From NCBI GenBank assembly GCA_032156805.1, contig JALDXQ010000012.1:1-64000 (forward strand): a stretch of 64,000 nucleotides of DNA. Reading direction: 5' to 3'. Positions 31,727 through 42,185 of this stretch are shown here, piece after piece. The number at the start of each line of letters is the position of its first letter. The first letter of the stretch is position 1. Position numbers and translations under genes: made by a program. The notes under the pieces are model-generated. The model saw nothing but the letters and a program-made list of their open reading frames with translations. It had not been told where the DNA came from and did no database searches. The stretch is from Gp6-AA40 sp032156805 (GTDB taxonomy: Bacteria > Acidobacteriota > Vicinamibacteria > Vicinamibacterales > UBA2999).

Positions 31727-32680
31727 ATGCCATTCAGCTATGAAGAGTTCGATCTGTCCGGAGTGCGTACGTACCCCCTTGCCTCGCGAAAGAGCAAGGC
31801 GCGTGCAGAGGATTTCGCGAGACCGACCGCACCGGGCACATCATTCAAAAGTTGGTTCGATGCGTTACCGGGAATTCTGGCCGCAGAAGATCTGCGGCGT
31901 GTCGTGCGCGCCATCGTCAGTGCCCGTCAGCGAGGCGCCGGTGTCATCTGGGGAATTGGCGCCCATGTCATCAAGACTGGCGTGTCACCTGTCCTCATCG
32001 ACTTGATGCAGCGTGGCTATGTTTCCGCGCTCGCCATGAACGGCGCCGGGGTGATCCATGACTTCGAGATTGCGCTCTCCGGCGCCACGTCCGAGGACGT
32101 GGACGAAGCACTCGGACCTGGCCGCTTCGGGATGGCAGAAGAAACAGGACGCATCCTGAACGAGATCATCGCCAACGCTGCCGTGAAGCAGCAGGGACTT
32201 GGGCAGGCCGTTGGCGCATATCTCTCTGCGTCGAACGCGCGCTGGGCCGATCGCAGTCTCCTGGCGACCGCCGATCGTCTCGGTATACCAGTAACGGTTC
32301 ATGTTGCTCTTGGAACCGACATCATCCACATGCACCAGGACGCCTCCGGCGCCGCCATCGGTGCCGCCAGCCTTCGTGACTTCCGGTATTTCACGTCATG
32401 CGTCGCACGGCTCTCTGACGGGGTGTATCTGAACTGCGGGTCCGCTGTCGTCCTCCCCGAAGTGTTCCTGAAAGCGGTCGCCCTGGCGCGAAACCAGGGT
32501 ATTCCGCTCGATCGTCTGACGACGGTGAATATCGACTTCGTGCGTCTGTACCGGCCCCATACCAACGTCGTCACGCGCCCCGTGGCTGGGACCGAAGGGC
32601 AGGGGATCTCGCTCGTCGGGCATCACGAGATCCTGATTCCGCTGATTGCGGCGGCGGTCATCGAGAGCGCGCGGAGTTGA
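31727..32680 (+). CDS. Deoxyhypusine-synthase-like protein
   Basis: A 317-residue cytoplasmic protein from the ATG at 31727. NGAGVIHDFEIALSGATSEDV and VTVHVALGTDIIHMHQDASG recall the NAD-binding fold of the deoxyhypusine synthase superfamily, and TTVNIDFVRLYRPHTNVV looks like a family-specific motif. Bacteria lack eIF5A, so bacterial members are thought to act on other substrates such as homospermidine, or are unassigned. The catalytic lysine of true deoxyhypusine synthases could not be located with confidence. Assignment is from remembered family patterns. Confidence 0.6.
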   Translation: MPFSYEEFDLSGVRTYPLASRKSKARAEDFARPTAPGTSFKSWFDALPGILAAEDLRRVVRAIVSARQRGAGVIWGIGAHVIKTGVSPVLIDLMQRGYVSALAMNGAGVIHDFEIALSGATSEDVDEALGPGRFGMAEETGRILNEIIANAAVKQQGLGQAVGAYLSASNARWADRSLLATADRLGIPVTVHVALGTDIIHMHQDASGAAIGAASLRDFRYFTSCVARLSDGVYLNCGSAVVLPEVFLKAVALARNQGIPLDRLTTVNIDFVRLYRPHTNVVTRPVAGTEGQGISLVGHHEILIPLIAAAVIESARS

Positions 32681-32895
32681 AATCAGCACTCCGCGCAGCG
32701 GTGGTCGTCAGTGCGCTCTGGCCGATCAAGATGGGATAGAGAGGAACTCGGGCTGGATCGCCAGCACAGCGACTATGATCGTCGCGGCGTATCTGTTCCG
32801 GTGCACCACGTTCGCCACTTGGTACGGCCTTCATTATCCACTACACCGGCAAGCTCTGCCTCTGGTCGAGAGCTTGTCTCATCGTGTGGCGTGTC

Positions 32896-34860
32896 ATGAA
32901 TACACTGCCGAACGCGGAATCGTTGTCCGCGAGAAACGAAGGTCGCACATCGCGCATCCAGCCGGCTCTGTGCGTCCTGTGGCTCGTGTCCCTCTTCATC
33001 TCGGCAGCAACCTACTCTCTCTTCAACGATCAGTTTGATCGCGTGTCGCGAGCGCGCCAGGTCGCGCGTTACGGCGAGCTGCCATTCCGGGATTTTTTTG
33101 ATCCTGGGTATTTCATGACGGAGTTTGTGTCCGGAGGTCTGCAACTCCTCATGGGCGATAACCTTCTTGGGGAATGGCTCCTCGATAGCGTGTTCATCGC
33201 CAGTGGCGTGACGCTGGTAGCGGCACTTGCGTGGCGCGTTTCGAACTCTCTCGTGCTCGCCTCGCTCGCAGCGCTCCTCTCACTCCTGGCGCTCCCGCGC
33301 GGCTACGACTTCGACAAGGTGTTCTTCTACCCGCTCGGTGTCATGCTGTGCTGGCGCTACGTGGAGTTGCCAGCCGCGGCGCGCATCTGGGCGCTGGCTG
33401 GGGGAATGGTGGTCTCCGCTGTTTTTCGCTACGACACCGGCGTCTACATTGCTGCAGCTGCGTTGGCGGCGATGCTTGTCGTGCACGCTGGTGCGTGGCA
33501 GACGTTGGGACGCCGCGTCGGCCTGCTCGTCCTCGCGGTCATCTGTCTGTCATTGCCACCCTTGGTCTTTCTTCAATTCACCAGTGGCGTCGTTGACGCC
33601 GCTGGTCAGGTGCTGACGTACGGCCAACGAGAGTCAGCGGGCACACGTATCAGCACGCCGCTGCCGTTCTCGCTCACGCAGCCGATCAGCCTGGCGGACG
33701 TTCCGCTCGCCCGGCGAGTAATTGTCAGATGGGCGCCAACCGTGGACGAGGTCACCCGCGCGGCCGCCGAAGTCCGACATACGCTCGTCGATGGAAGACT
33801 GCGAGGAGAGCCCACGGAACGAACATGGGACTACCAGATCGGTGATCCGTCGCCTTCGCGTCTTCGCTCCCTGGTCCAGGATCCACTCGTGGAGGACACC
33901 AGCGGTATTGACCGCGCTCGTTTCACGCTGCCGGAAGAGGCCAGGTGGATACGCGTTCAACGCGCAGTGCCGTTCTTGCGTCTCCGCCTGTTTGCCGGCT
34001 CATGGCACGAGGCGAATGCTGACGCTGTGCTGTACTACCTGTTCCACGGGTTGCCGGTAGTCGCGGCACTTGCCCTTGCTGTCGCCAGTCGTTCGCCATC
34101 ACCCGTGCCTCGCTCCGAGATCGCGAAGATATCAAGCCTCATCGTGTTGTGTGTGGCGCTGAATCTGTTGATCCTGAGATATCCCGTCAGCGCCAGGTTC
34201 GGTGGCATGGTGGGACCGACTGCGATCCTGTCGGTCTGGCTCGCCCGGCACGCCTGGCACGTGCGCGGAGGAATGCGGCGTCCATTGCTGAAGGTGGTCA
34301 CGGTTGTCACCCTCGCCGTAACGATATGGAGCATCTCTGTAGCTGCCGATTGGCGGCAACGGCTTTCGCCCGAGATCGCGCGCCCGGCCCGCCTGGTAGG
34401 TCTCGTGAGGGAATTGGCGGCGTCGCCACCCGATCCGGACCTCCTCGGGGGCCACGAGGTCGCCGAGATCGTCAGGTACGTGCGCGCGTGTACCCGTCCC
34501 ACAGACAGGATCCTCGCCACGTGGTTCGTCCCCGAGATCTATTTCCTCTCCCAGCGCCCCTTTGCCGCTGGCTTGGCCACCGTGTTCGCGGGACACTGGT
34601 CAGAACCGCGCTTTCAAGAGCGCAGCGTGCGACTGCTCGCCGCGAACCCCGCTGTCATCATCATTCACCAGACTGACGACAGCGAATTTCGCCGTGACTA
34701 TCCGGTGCTCGACCGCTATATCCACGAGCACTACAGGGCATTGGGCACGACGGATTTCTCAGGCGGATCGTCCGGGGAAGGCAGCACCACGCTGTTTGGC
34801 CATGGCGATCGCACGCCGACAGCCATCCACTCGACGACCGGATTACCGTGCTTCGCGTAG
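32896..34860 (+). CDS. Large polytopic membrane protein, possible GT-C glycosyltransferase
   Basis: About 654 residues from MNTLPN at 32896, with some ten hydrophobic helices in the first 210 residues and again at about 385-500. The N-terminal loop after the first helix contains acidic and aromatic residues (YSLFNDQFDRVSRARQ; FFDPGYFMTEF), the layout of GT-C fold transferases such as the PMT/ArnT group, which use lipid-linked sugars in the periplasm. No diagnostic motif is certain. The C-terminal soluble part (about 540-650) is also typical. Function is inferred from topology only. Confidence 0.6.
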   Translation: MNTLPNAESLSARNEGRTSRIQPALCVLWLVSLFISAATYSLFNDQFDRVSRARQVARYGELPFRDFFDPGYFMTEFVSGGLQLLMGDNLLGEWLLDSVFIASGVTLVAALAWRVSNSLVLASLAALLSLLALPRGYDFDKVFFYPLGVMLCWRYVELPAAARIWALAGGMVVSAVFRYDTGVYIAAAALAAMLVVHAGAWQTLGRRVGLLVLAVICLSLPPLVFLQFTSGVVDAAGQVLTYGQRESAGTRISTPLPFSLTQPISLADVPLARRVIVRWAPTVDEVTRAAAEVRHTLVDGRLRGEPTERTWDYQIGDPSPSRLRSLVQDPLVEDTSGIDRARFTLPEEARWIRVQRAVPFLRLRLFAGSWHEANADAVLYYLFHGLPVVAALALAVASRSPSPVPRSEIAKISSLIVLCVALNLLILRYPVSARFGGMVGPTAILSVWLARHAWHVRGGMRRPLLKVVTVVTLAVTIWSISVAADWRQRLSPEIARPARLVGLVRELAASPPDPDLLGGHEVAEIVRYVRACTRPTDRILATWFVPEIYFLSQRPFAAGLATVFAGHWSEPRFQERSVRLLAANPAVIIIHQTDDSEFRRDYPVLDRYIHEHYRALGTTDFSGGSSGEGSTTLFGHGDRTPTAIHSTTGLPCFA

Positions 34861-34896
34861 GCATCACCTCGTAGAAAGGCCGATCACTCCGTGCGG

Positions 34897-34902
34897 TACA
34901 AT
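34897..34902 (+). promoter_or_regulatory. -10 box GGTACAAT before the tRNA gene
   Basis: TACAAT preceded by GCGG lies 11 bases upstream of the tRNA 5' end, the expected place for a -10 element. No clear -35 box is visible. Confidence 0.5.
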
Positions 34903-34913
34903 GAACAATTCGT

Positions 34914-34987
34914 GCCGGAGTAGCTCAGTCGGTTAGAGCACGCGTCTCATAAGCGCGGGGTCGGCGGTTCGAGTCCGCCCTCCGGCA
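34914..34987 (+). tRNA. tRNA with CAT anticodon, most likely tRNA-Met (elongator)
   Basis: Folds as a cloverleaf: acceptor GCCGGAG pairs with CTCCGGC, D-arm GCTC/GAGC, anticodon arm CGCGT/GCGCG with loop CTCATAA (anticodon at 34948-34950), T-arm GGCGG/CCGCC around TTCGAGT, discriminator A. No CCA is encoded. G4-C69 and G5-C68 differ from the C4-G69/C5-G68 pairs known as TilS identity elements in E. coli tRNA-Ile2, so Met is favoured, although the gene lies just before tilS. It lacks the initiator-type 1-72 mismatch. Confidence 0.93.
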
Positions 34988-34990
34988 TAT

Positions 34991-35092
34991 CAACTCCCAA
35001 CCTCCAAGGCGATCTCGCGCCAACTTCCAAGGCGTGTCCGAGAACCTTCCTTTGGGAGTTGGGCGTTGGGCGTTGGGAGTTGGGAGTTGCCT
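34991..35092. repeat. GTTGGGA/AACTCCC heptamer array between tRNA and tilS
   Basis: The left part contains CAACTCCCAACCTCCAAGG in one orientation. The right part holds about six heptamers GTTGGGA/GTTGGGC in the other (35056-35091), so the unit can fold into a long hairpin. The apparent tilS start codon lies in the right arm. Confidence 0.8.
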
Positions 35093-36073
35093 TCTCTCCA
35101 TCAGCAGATTCGTCGCACGATTCGTCGTCAGGCGCTCTGGTCATCCGGTGCCAGACTCCTGATTGGACTGTCCGGAGGCTCTGATTCCGTTGCCCTGGTT
35201 CTGCTCCTCCGGGAACTCGCCGAACACGACGACTTCAATGTCGTCTCCCTGGCGCATTTGAATCATCGTCTTCGCTGCTCGGCGACGCGCGACGAACAGT
35301 TCTGCCGCGACCTCGCCGCCCGAATCGGTCTTCCCATTGCGGTGGAGTCAGTAGATGTCACCTCATACGCGCACACGCAGCGACTCTCCATCGAGGACGC
35401 CGCCCGTCGTCTGCGCTACGACTTCCTTCACAGAGCGGCCGAGTCTTCATCAGCAGACCGGATTGCCGTCGGTCACACCCGGGACGATCAGGCCGAGACG
35501 TTCCTCTTGAAGCTGATTCGCGGCGCGGGAATGACCGGCCTCGGAGGAATCTATCCGCGGCGCGGGAAAGTCGTCAGGCCACTGCTGGATGTCACGCGCG
35601 GCGATCTTCGCCGTTACCTGGAATCGCGCGGTCAGACGTGGATGGACGACGAGACCAACGAAGATCTGGTGAATCCGCGCAATCGGATTCGACACAAGGT
35701 CTTGCCGGAACTGGACCTTGCCGGCGCGAGCTCCTCCAGCCCGGCCATTGCGCGGGCGGCGGCGATTGTCCGAGAAGACGGTCAGTGGCTCGATGAGCTC
35801 GCTGACCGCCGATTCGACGCTCTCGTGGTCCGAGGCGAAACGAGAGTCGAAATCGACGTTTCAGGGCTGATGGTCGAGCCACCACCGGTCAGACGGCGCA
35901 TCGTCTTGACAGCGTTGAGACTGGCTGCGCCGAATCGTGAAATCGGGTTCGATCACGTGGAAATGGCGCTCGAGGTTGCTGGCGGAGAATCCTCCGGAAG
36001 CGACGTCCCTGGCGCCCGCGTGGAACTTCGGCGGGGGAAATTGGTCTTACTAAGAGACGTCGCTGATCGATGA
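35066..36073 (+). CDS. tilS: tRNA(Ile)-lysidine synthase TilS
   Basis: A 335-residue enzyme that attaches lysine to C34 of tRNA-Ile(CAU), changing its codon from AUG to AUA. The PP-loop is LLIGLSGGSDSVALV (about residues 31-45). AHLNHRLRCSATRDEQFC, SIEDAARRLRYDFL, VGHTRDDQAETFLLKLIRG and PRNRIRHKVLPEL are family motifs. The first in-frame start is a TTG at 35066 inside the heptamer array, with a second TTG at 35087; the first ten residues are therefore repeat-derived or untranslated. The C-terminal domain is present but shorter than in E. coli. Confidence 0.93.
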   Translation: MGVGSWELPSLHQQIRRTIRRQALWSSGARLLIGLSGGSDSVALVLLLRELAEHDDFNVVSLAHLNHRLRCSATRDEQFCRDLAARIGLPIAVESVDVTSYAHTQRLSIEDAARRLRYDFLHRAAESSSADRIAVGHTRDDQAETFLLKLIRGAGMTGLGGIYPRRGKVVRPLLDVTRGDLRRYLESRGQTWMDDETNEDLVNPRNRIRHKVLPELDLAGASSSSPAIARAAAIVREDGQWLDELADRRFDALVVRGETRVEIDVSGLMVEPPPVRRRIVLTALRLAAPNREIGFDHVEMALEVAGGESSGSDVPGARVELRRGKLVLLRDVADR

Positions 36074-36153
36074 CCGACGCGGCTTCGAAGTGATACTCTT
36101 ATAAGGTAGTTCCCAGAATTTATGCCGTCGGAAACCCGGACGGGAGGGCGCTC

Positions 36154-38067
<1,914 letters not shown>

Positions 38068-38132
38068 GTTCAAAGTTCAAAGTTCAAAGTCGGGAAGTAA
38101 GTTCAAACTTACTTTCCACTTTGAACTTTGAC
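38068..38132. repeat. GTTCAAA heptamer hairpin after ftsH
   Basis: Three GTTCAAA heptamers start on the base after the ftsH stop and pair with ACTTTGAACTTTGAC at 38117-38131. An inner stem GGGAAGTAAGTT/AACTTACTTTCC extends it, giving an almost continuous stem of about 27 bp. Confidence 0.85.
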
Positions 38133-38156
38133 CTTCCAACTTGCTAAGTTTCCCCC

Positions 38157-39029
38157 GTGCATTCTCGTCGTCGATTCGCCATACCCTTGCCCGGCGGACG
38201 CACGCTCGAACTAGGCGGCCGCACCCTTGTCATGGGGGTCATCAACGTCACTCCGGATTCGTTCTCTGACGGTGGTGTGCTGTTCGATCCCGCGCGCGCC
38301 GTCGAGGCCGGCGTCCAGATGGTGGTGGAGGGGGCGGACCTGTTGGATGTCGGTGGCGAATCGACGCGACCCGGCGCCTTGGCCCTGGATGCCTCCGAGG
38401 AACGACGCCGCGTCCTGCCGGTCATCGAAAAACTCATCTCGCAAGTGAGCGTTCCCATCTCGGTGGACACGTACAAGGCCTCCATCGCCCGGGAGGCGCT
38501 TGCGGCGGGCGCGTCGATCGTGAACGACATCAGCGGGCTCAGGTACGAGCCCGGCCTGGCTGAAGTGGTGGCCAGGCACAAGGCCGCCATCATCCTGATG
38601 CACACGCGGGGGCGGTCCAAAGACATGTACAGGCAGGCCGTCTACAGCGAGGTCGTGGACGAAGTCCTCGACGAGCTGCGTGAAAGCATCGCGTTTGCCG
38701 GCGGGGCAGGCATTGGCAAGGAAGCGGTCCTGGTCGATCCCGGGCTGGGGTTTGCCAAGGAGCCGGCGCACAGCTATGAGGTGCTTGGGCGGCTCGGCGA
38801 GTTCAGCGACCTCGGGCGTCCCATCGTGGCCGGGCCATCCCGTAAAGGATTCCTGACCAAACCGCTGCCGCGGGAGTTCTCCGCAGTCGAGCGTGACTGG
38901 CCTACGGCCGCGGCGGTCACTGCCGCCGTGCTGGCGGGTGCTCATGTCGTCCGCGTGCATGCCGTCCGGGAGATGGTTCCGGTCGTGCGGGTGGCTGACG
39001 AAATTCGGAAGTATCATCGCGAGCACTGA
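38157..39029 (+). CDS. folP: Dihydropteroate synthase
   Basis: A 290-residue folate-pathway enzyme joining p-aminobenzoate to dihydropterin diphosphate. The signatures are VMGVINVTPDSFSDGG (about residues 24-39), ADLLDVGGESTRPGA, PISVDTYKA, IVNDISG and VAGPSRKGFL. It starts at a GTG (38157) after the ftsH hairpin. An ATG for the next gene overlaps its stop by one base. Length and motifs are complete; this would be the sulfonamide target in this organism. Confidence 0.96.
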   Translation: MHSRRRFAIPLPGGRTLELGGRTLVMGVINVTPDSFSDGGVLFDPARAVEAGVQMVVEGADLLDVGGESTRPGALALDASEERRRVLPVIEKLISQVSVPISVDTYKASIAREALAAGASIVNDISGLRYEPGLAEVVARHKAAIILMHTRGRSKDMYRQAVYSEVVDEVLDELRESIAFAGGAGIGKEAVLVDPGLGFAKEPAHSYEVLGRLGEFSDLGRPIVAGPSRKGFLTKPLPREFSAVERDWPTAAAVTAAVLAGAHVVRVHAVREMVPVVRVADEIRKYHREH

Positions 39030-39850
39030 TGGATTGGTTGGCCCAGCTGCCGGTGCTGTTACGCCGTCCCGCCGTCTCGTGGTGGGACGTCATCGACATC
39101 GTGCTGGTGTCGGTGCTGATTTACGAGCTGCTGCTGCTCATCCGCGGCACACGCGCGGTGCAGATGGCGCTCAGCGCCGGCTTCCTGATCGGTTTGTTTT
39201 TCGTCTCGCGCTGGTTCGATCTCGAGACGGTGAACTGGGTCATCCGCAACCTGGCGACCTACGTCGGCTTCGCCCTCATCGTGCTCTTTCAGGCCGACAT
39301 CCGGCGCGCGCTCGCGCACTTTGGCCGTGCCCCGTTCTTCAAGTACCTCGAGCGTGTGACGAGTGCGGACGAGAGCATCGAGGATCTCGTCGTGGCCGCA
39401 ACGACGTTGGCCGCCCGCCGCACCGGGGCCATCATCGTGATCGAGCGTCAAATCGGGCTTCGCAATTACATCGAGGGCGGCATTCCTCTCGATGCGACCA
39501 TCACGTACGACCTGCTCGCGACGATCTTTCAGCCCGGATCACCCCTGCACGACGGCGCGGTGATCGTCCAGGGCGATCGAGTTGCGGCGGCGGCGTGTTT
39601 CCTGCCTCTCTCGATCAATCCACGCGTCAGCCGGGAACTGGGCACCAGACATCGCGCCGCTCTCGGCATCACCGAGGAAAACGATGCGGTGGCGATCGTG
39701 GTCTCCGAGGAGAGTGGCGCAATCTCTCTCGCCCTTGCTGGCGCACTGGAGCGTGGGTTCTCGGCCGAGCGCTTGCGAGACCGCCTGCGGGTTCTGTTAA
39801 CCGGCGAACGAGCTGTCGAGCCTGCTCCGATACGAGGCGCGGTCGTCTGA
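39029..39850 (+). CDS. cdaA: Diadenylate cyclase CdaA (c-di-AMP synthase)
   Basis: A 273-residue membrane-anchored enzyme making c-di-AMP from two ATP. Three N-terminal membrane helices (about residues 20-95) precede the DAC domain, whose catalytic motifs DGA (Asp175, in PLHDGAVIV) and RHR (207-209, in GTRHRAALG) are intact. It lies between folP and a YbbR-domain gene followed by glmM, the classic cdaA-cdaR-glmM arrangement, in which CdaR and GlmM modulate the cyclase and link c-di-AMP to wall precursor supply and potassium or osmotic control. Confidence 0.96.
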   Translation: MDWLAQLPVLLRRPAVSWWDVIDIVLVSVLIYELLLLIRGTRAVQMALSAGFLIGLFFVSRWFDLETVNWVIRNLATYVGFALIVLFQADIRRALAHFGRAPFFKYLERVTSADESIEDLVVAATTLAARRTGAIIVIERQIGLRNYIEGGIPLDATITYDLLATIFQPGSPLHDGAVIVQGDRVAAAACFLPLSINPRVSRELGTRHRAALGITEENDAVAIVVSEESGAISLALAGALERGFSAERLRDRLRVLLTGERAVEPAPIRGAVV

Positions 39851-40752
39851 TGCCGGTGCTGAAGATCCGACACATCGGGTTGAAAATTGTCTCGCTCGTT
39901 CTTGCCACCCTGTTGTGGCTGCTGGTGTCTGGCGAGCAGACGGTCGAGAGAGCCCTGCGAATTCCCCTCGAATTCACCAACCTGCCTCCGCAGTTGGAGT
40001 TGGTCGGTCAGCCGCCCGCCGTCGTTGATGTGCGTGTCCGAGGCTCCTCAGGAACGTTGAGTCGAGTCGCCGCCGGCGAGCTTGCCGCGCTGCTCGATGT
40101 CAGGACTGCACGAAGAGGCGATCGGCTGTTCCATCTCACAGCCGAAGACGTGCGTGCACCGTTCGGAGTGGAAGTCGTGCAGGTCACGCCGGCCAGAGTG
40201 TCGCTCACGTTCGAGGAGTCGCTCTCGAAGACGGTAGGCGTCACCGCACGGGTCGAGGGCGAGCCAGCGGCAGGCTATGCTGTAGGAGGCGTTACGGTCG
40301 ATCCGCCCACGGTTGCGATTGTGGGCCCGGCCGGTGCTCTCAACGGTCTGACCGAGGCGATCACCGAGCCCATCTCGGTGGCCGGCGCATCGGGCCCGGT
40401 GACTGAGACTGTGACGATCGGCGTGGCGGACCCTGTGGTGCGCCTCCGCCAGGCACAAACAGCGCGCGTAACGGTCTCGATTGGCGCTGCGCCGGAGGAG
40501 TGGGTCGTGCACGGCGTGACGGTTCAGGTGAAGAATGGTCGCGGAACCTCCACCGTCTCCCCGGCTGATGTGACCATCAGGGTGCGTGGACCGCGTGATT
40601 CAATCGATACCAATCCAGAACATTACAGCGCGGCAGTCGACATCACCGGGCTCGCCGCTGGCAAACACATGCGACTCGTTCGCGTCGAGCCACCACGAGG
40701 TGTTGGTCTGCTTGGCGTGGATCCTGCCGAGGTCGTGGTGACTATCCGATAA
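39850..40752 (+). CDS. cdaR: YbbR-domain protein CdaR, CdaA regulator
   Basis: About 300 residues from the ATG at 39850, which shares one base with the cdaA stop. One N-terminal membrane helix (LKIVSLVLATLLWLLVSG, about residues 11-28) is followed by repeated YbbR domains of about 85 residues, recognisable by strands such as VDVRVRGSSGTLSRV, VAIVGPAGALNGL and VTIRVRGPRDSI. CdaR proteins sit outside the membrane and adjust CdaA activity. The frame stays open far upstream, but that part overlaps folP and cdaA and is not real. Confidence 0.9.
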   Translation: MPVLKIRHIGLKIVSLVLATLLWLLVSGEQTVERALRIPLEFTNLPPQLELVGQPPAVVDVRVRGSSGTLSRVAAGELAALLDVRTARRGDRLFHLTAEDVRAPFGVEVVQVTPARVSLTFEESLSKTVGVTARVEGEPAAGYAVGGVTVDPPTVAIVGPAGALNGLTEAITEPISVAGASGPVTETVTIGVADPVVRLRQAQTARVTVSIGAAPEEWVVHGVTVQVKNGRGTSTVSPADVTIRVRGPRDSIDTNPEHYSAAVDITGLAAGKHMRLVRVEPPRGVGLLGVDPAEVVVTIR

Positions 40753-40759
40753 CCACACG

Positions 40760-42112
40760 ATGGCGCGACTATTCGGTACTGATGGTGTTCGTGGCAAGGC
40801 AGGGGAGTACCCGCTCGATGTTGCAACGATCCGGCGTCTCGGTGCGGCGCTCGTTCGCGCCTTGCGTCACGATGACGGCAAGCAGACGACCGGCGCGATC
40901 AGATTTCTCGCGGGACGGGATACGCGTGAGTCGGGCGCCTGGATCGAACGCGAACTCGCGTTCGGCATTCGCAGCCAGGGCGGCGTCCTCACGAGTACCG
41001 GCATCGTTCCAACCCCGGCGATCGCGTATCTCACACCACGAACGGGTTACTCTGCGGGGGTTGTAATCTCCGCCTCGCACAATCCATTCGAAGACAATGG
41101 CATCAAGGTCTTCTCAGGCGCAGGTGAGAAGTTCACCGAAACGCTCGAGCAGCAGGTCGAATCGATCGTTGCCGACCCGTCGTGGTCGGTCTCGACGGAG
41201 GCCGCGCCTCCCGTCGAAGAGGTCGACCTCCGGCCCGAATATCTCGGTCACCTGCGGGAGATCCTTCCCGACGCGCATCGCCAGAAGGGCTTGCGCGTCG
41301 CCATCGATTGTGCGAACGGCGCGACCGCAACTGTCGCACCCCGCTTGTTTCGCGAGATGGGTTTCGAGGTCGACAGCATCGGGGCCTCGCCTGATGGCCG
41401 CAACATCAATCTCGGTTGTGGATCGACTGTGCCAGACCCGTTGGCGCGATTGGTGGTCGAGGGTCGGCACGCGTTGGGTGTCGCGTTCGACGGCGACGGC
41501 GATCGCGCCATCTTCGTCGATGCATCAGGCCGCATCGTTGACGGTGACGCCGTCATGCTGATGTGCGCGAAACAGATGAAGGCCGAGCAGCGGCTCAAGG
41601 GCAACGCAATCGTGGCGACCGTGATGAGCAACATCGGCCTCGAGATCGCCCTTCGCGACGCGGACATCGGCATGGTTCGGTGCGCAGTCGGCGACAAGTA
41701 CGTGATGGAGGAGATGCTGCGTCGCGATTTGTCGCTGGGAGGCGAACAGTCCGGTCACATCATCTTCTCCGAGTATCTGTTTACCGGTGACGGCCTCGCG
41801 ACGGCGCTCAACGTGCTTCGAACGATGAGTGCATCACGGCGCCCGTTGCGGGATCTGGCCGACCAGCTCACCACGTACCCTCAGGTACTGATGAACCTGC
41901 GCGTGCGCGAGAAGGTCGATCTGAAAACCGTGCCGGCGATTGCGTCGGTCATGGCGTCGGTCGAGGCGAGGCTCGCGGGCAATGGGCGGCTGCTGGTGCG
42001 ATACTCCGGCACCGAACCGTTGCTCAGGGTGATGCTCGAGGGTCAGGACTCAGGCGAGATCCGCCAGTGGGGGCAGGAGATCATCGACGTGGTGAAGCAG
42101 CATCTCGCGTAG
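40760..42112 (+). CDS. glmM: Phosphoglucosamine mutase
   Basis: A 450-residue enzyme interconverting glucosamine 6- and 1-phosphate for UDP-GlcNAc. MARLFGTDGVRGKAGEYPL opens it, the phosphoserine loop is VVISASHNPFEDNGIK (about residues 97-112), the metal loop is FDGDGDRAIFVD, the sugar-specificity loop is GGEQSGHIIF, and RYSGTEPLLRVM is the phosphate-binding site. It lies 7 bases after ybbR, completing the c-di-AMP/wall module. The stop is followed by a heptamer array. Confidence 0.97.
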   Translation: MARLFGTDGVRGKAGEYPLDVATIRRLGAALVRALRHDDGKQTTGAIRFLAGRDTRESGAWIERELAFGIRSQGGVLTSTGIVPTPAIAYLTPRTGYSAGVVISASHNPFEDNGIKVFSGAGEKFTETLEQQVESIVADPSWSVSTEAAPPVEEVDLRPEYLGHLREILPDAHRQKGLRVAIDCANGATATVAPRLFREMGFEVDSIGASPDGRNINLGCGSTVPDPLARLVVEGRHALGVAFDGDGDRAIFVDASGRIVDGDAVMLMCAKQMKAEQRLKGNAIVATVMSNIGLEIALRDADIGMVRCAVGDKYVMEEMLRRDLSLGGEQSGHIIFSEYLFTGDGLATALNVLRTMSASRRPLRDLADQLTTYPQVLMNLRVREKVDLKTVPAIASVMASVEARLAGNGRLLVRYSGTEPLLRVMLEGQDSGEIRQWGQEIIDVVKQHLA

Positions 42113-42136
42113 CTGCTCGTGCCAGATGCAGACACG

Positions 42137-42185
42137 TTCTGCACTCTGCATTCTGAATTCTGCATTCCGAATTCTGAATTCTGCA
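42137..42185. repeat. Seven-unit TTCTG(C/A)A heptamer array before pdxJ
   Basis: Seven consecutive heptamers: TTCTGCA, CTCTGCA, TTCTGAA, TTCTGCA, TTCCGAA, TTCTGAA, TTCTGCA. The last base of the array is the A of the pdxJ start codon. The same family occurs at 54837-54857. Confidence 0.9.

Noticed and set aside
38893..39849. Long open frame in phase with the ybbR gene running back through folP and cdaA
   Set aside because: It overlaps two well-supported genes in another phase and has arginine-rich, motif-free sequence; high GC makes such frames common.
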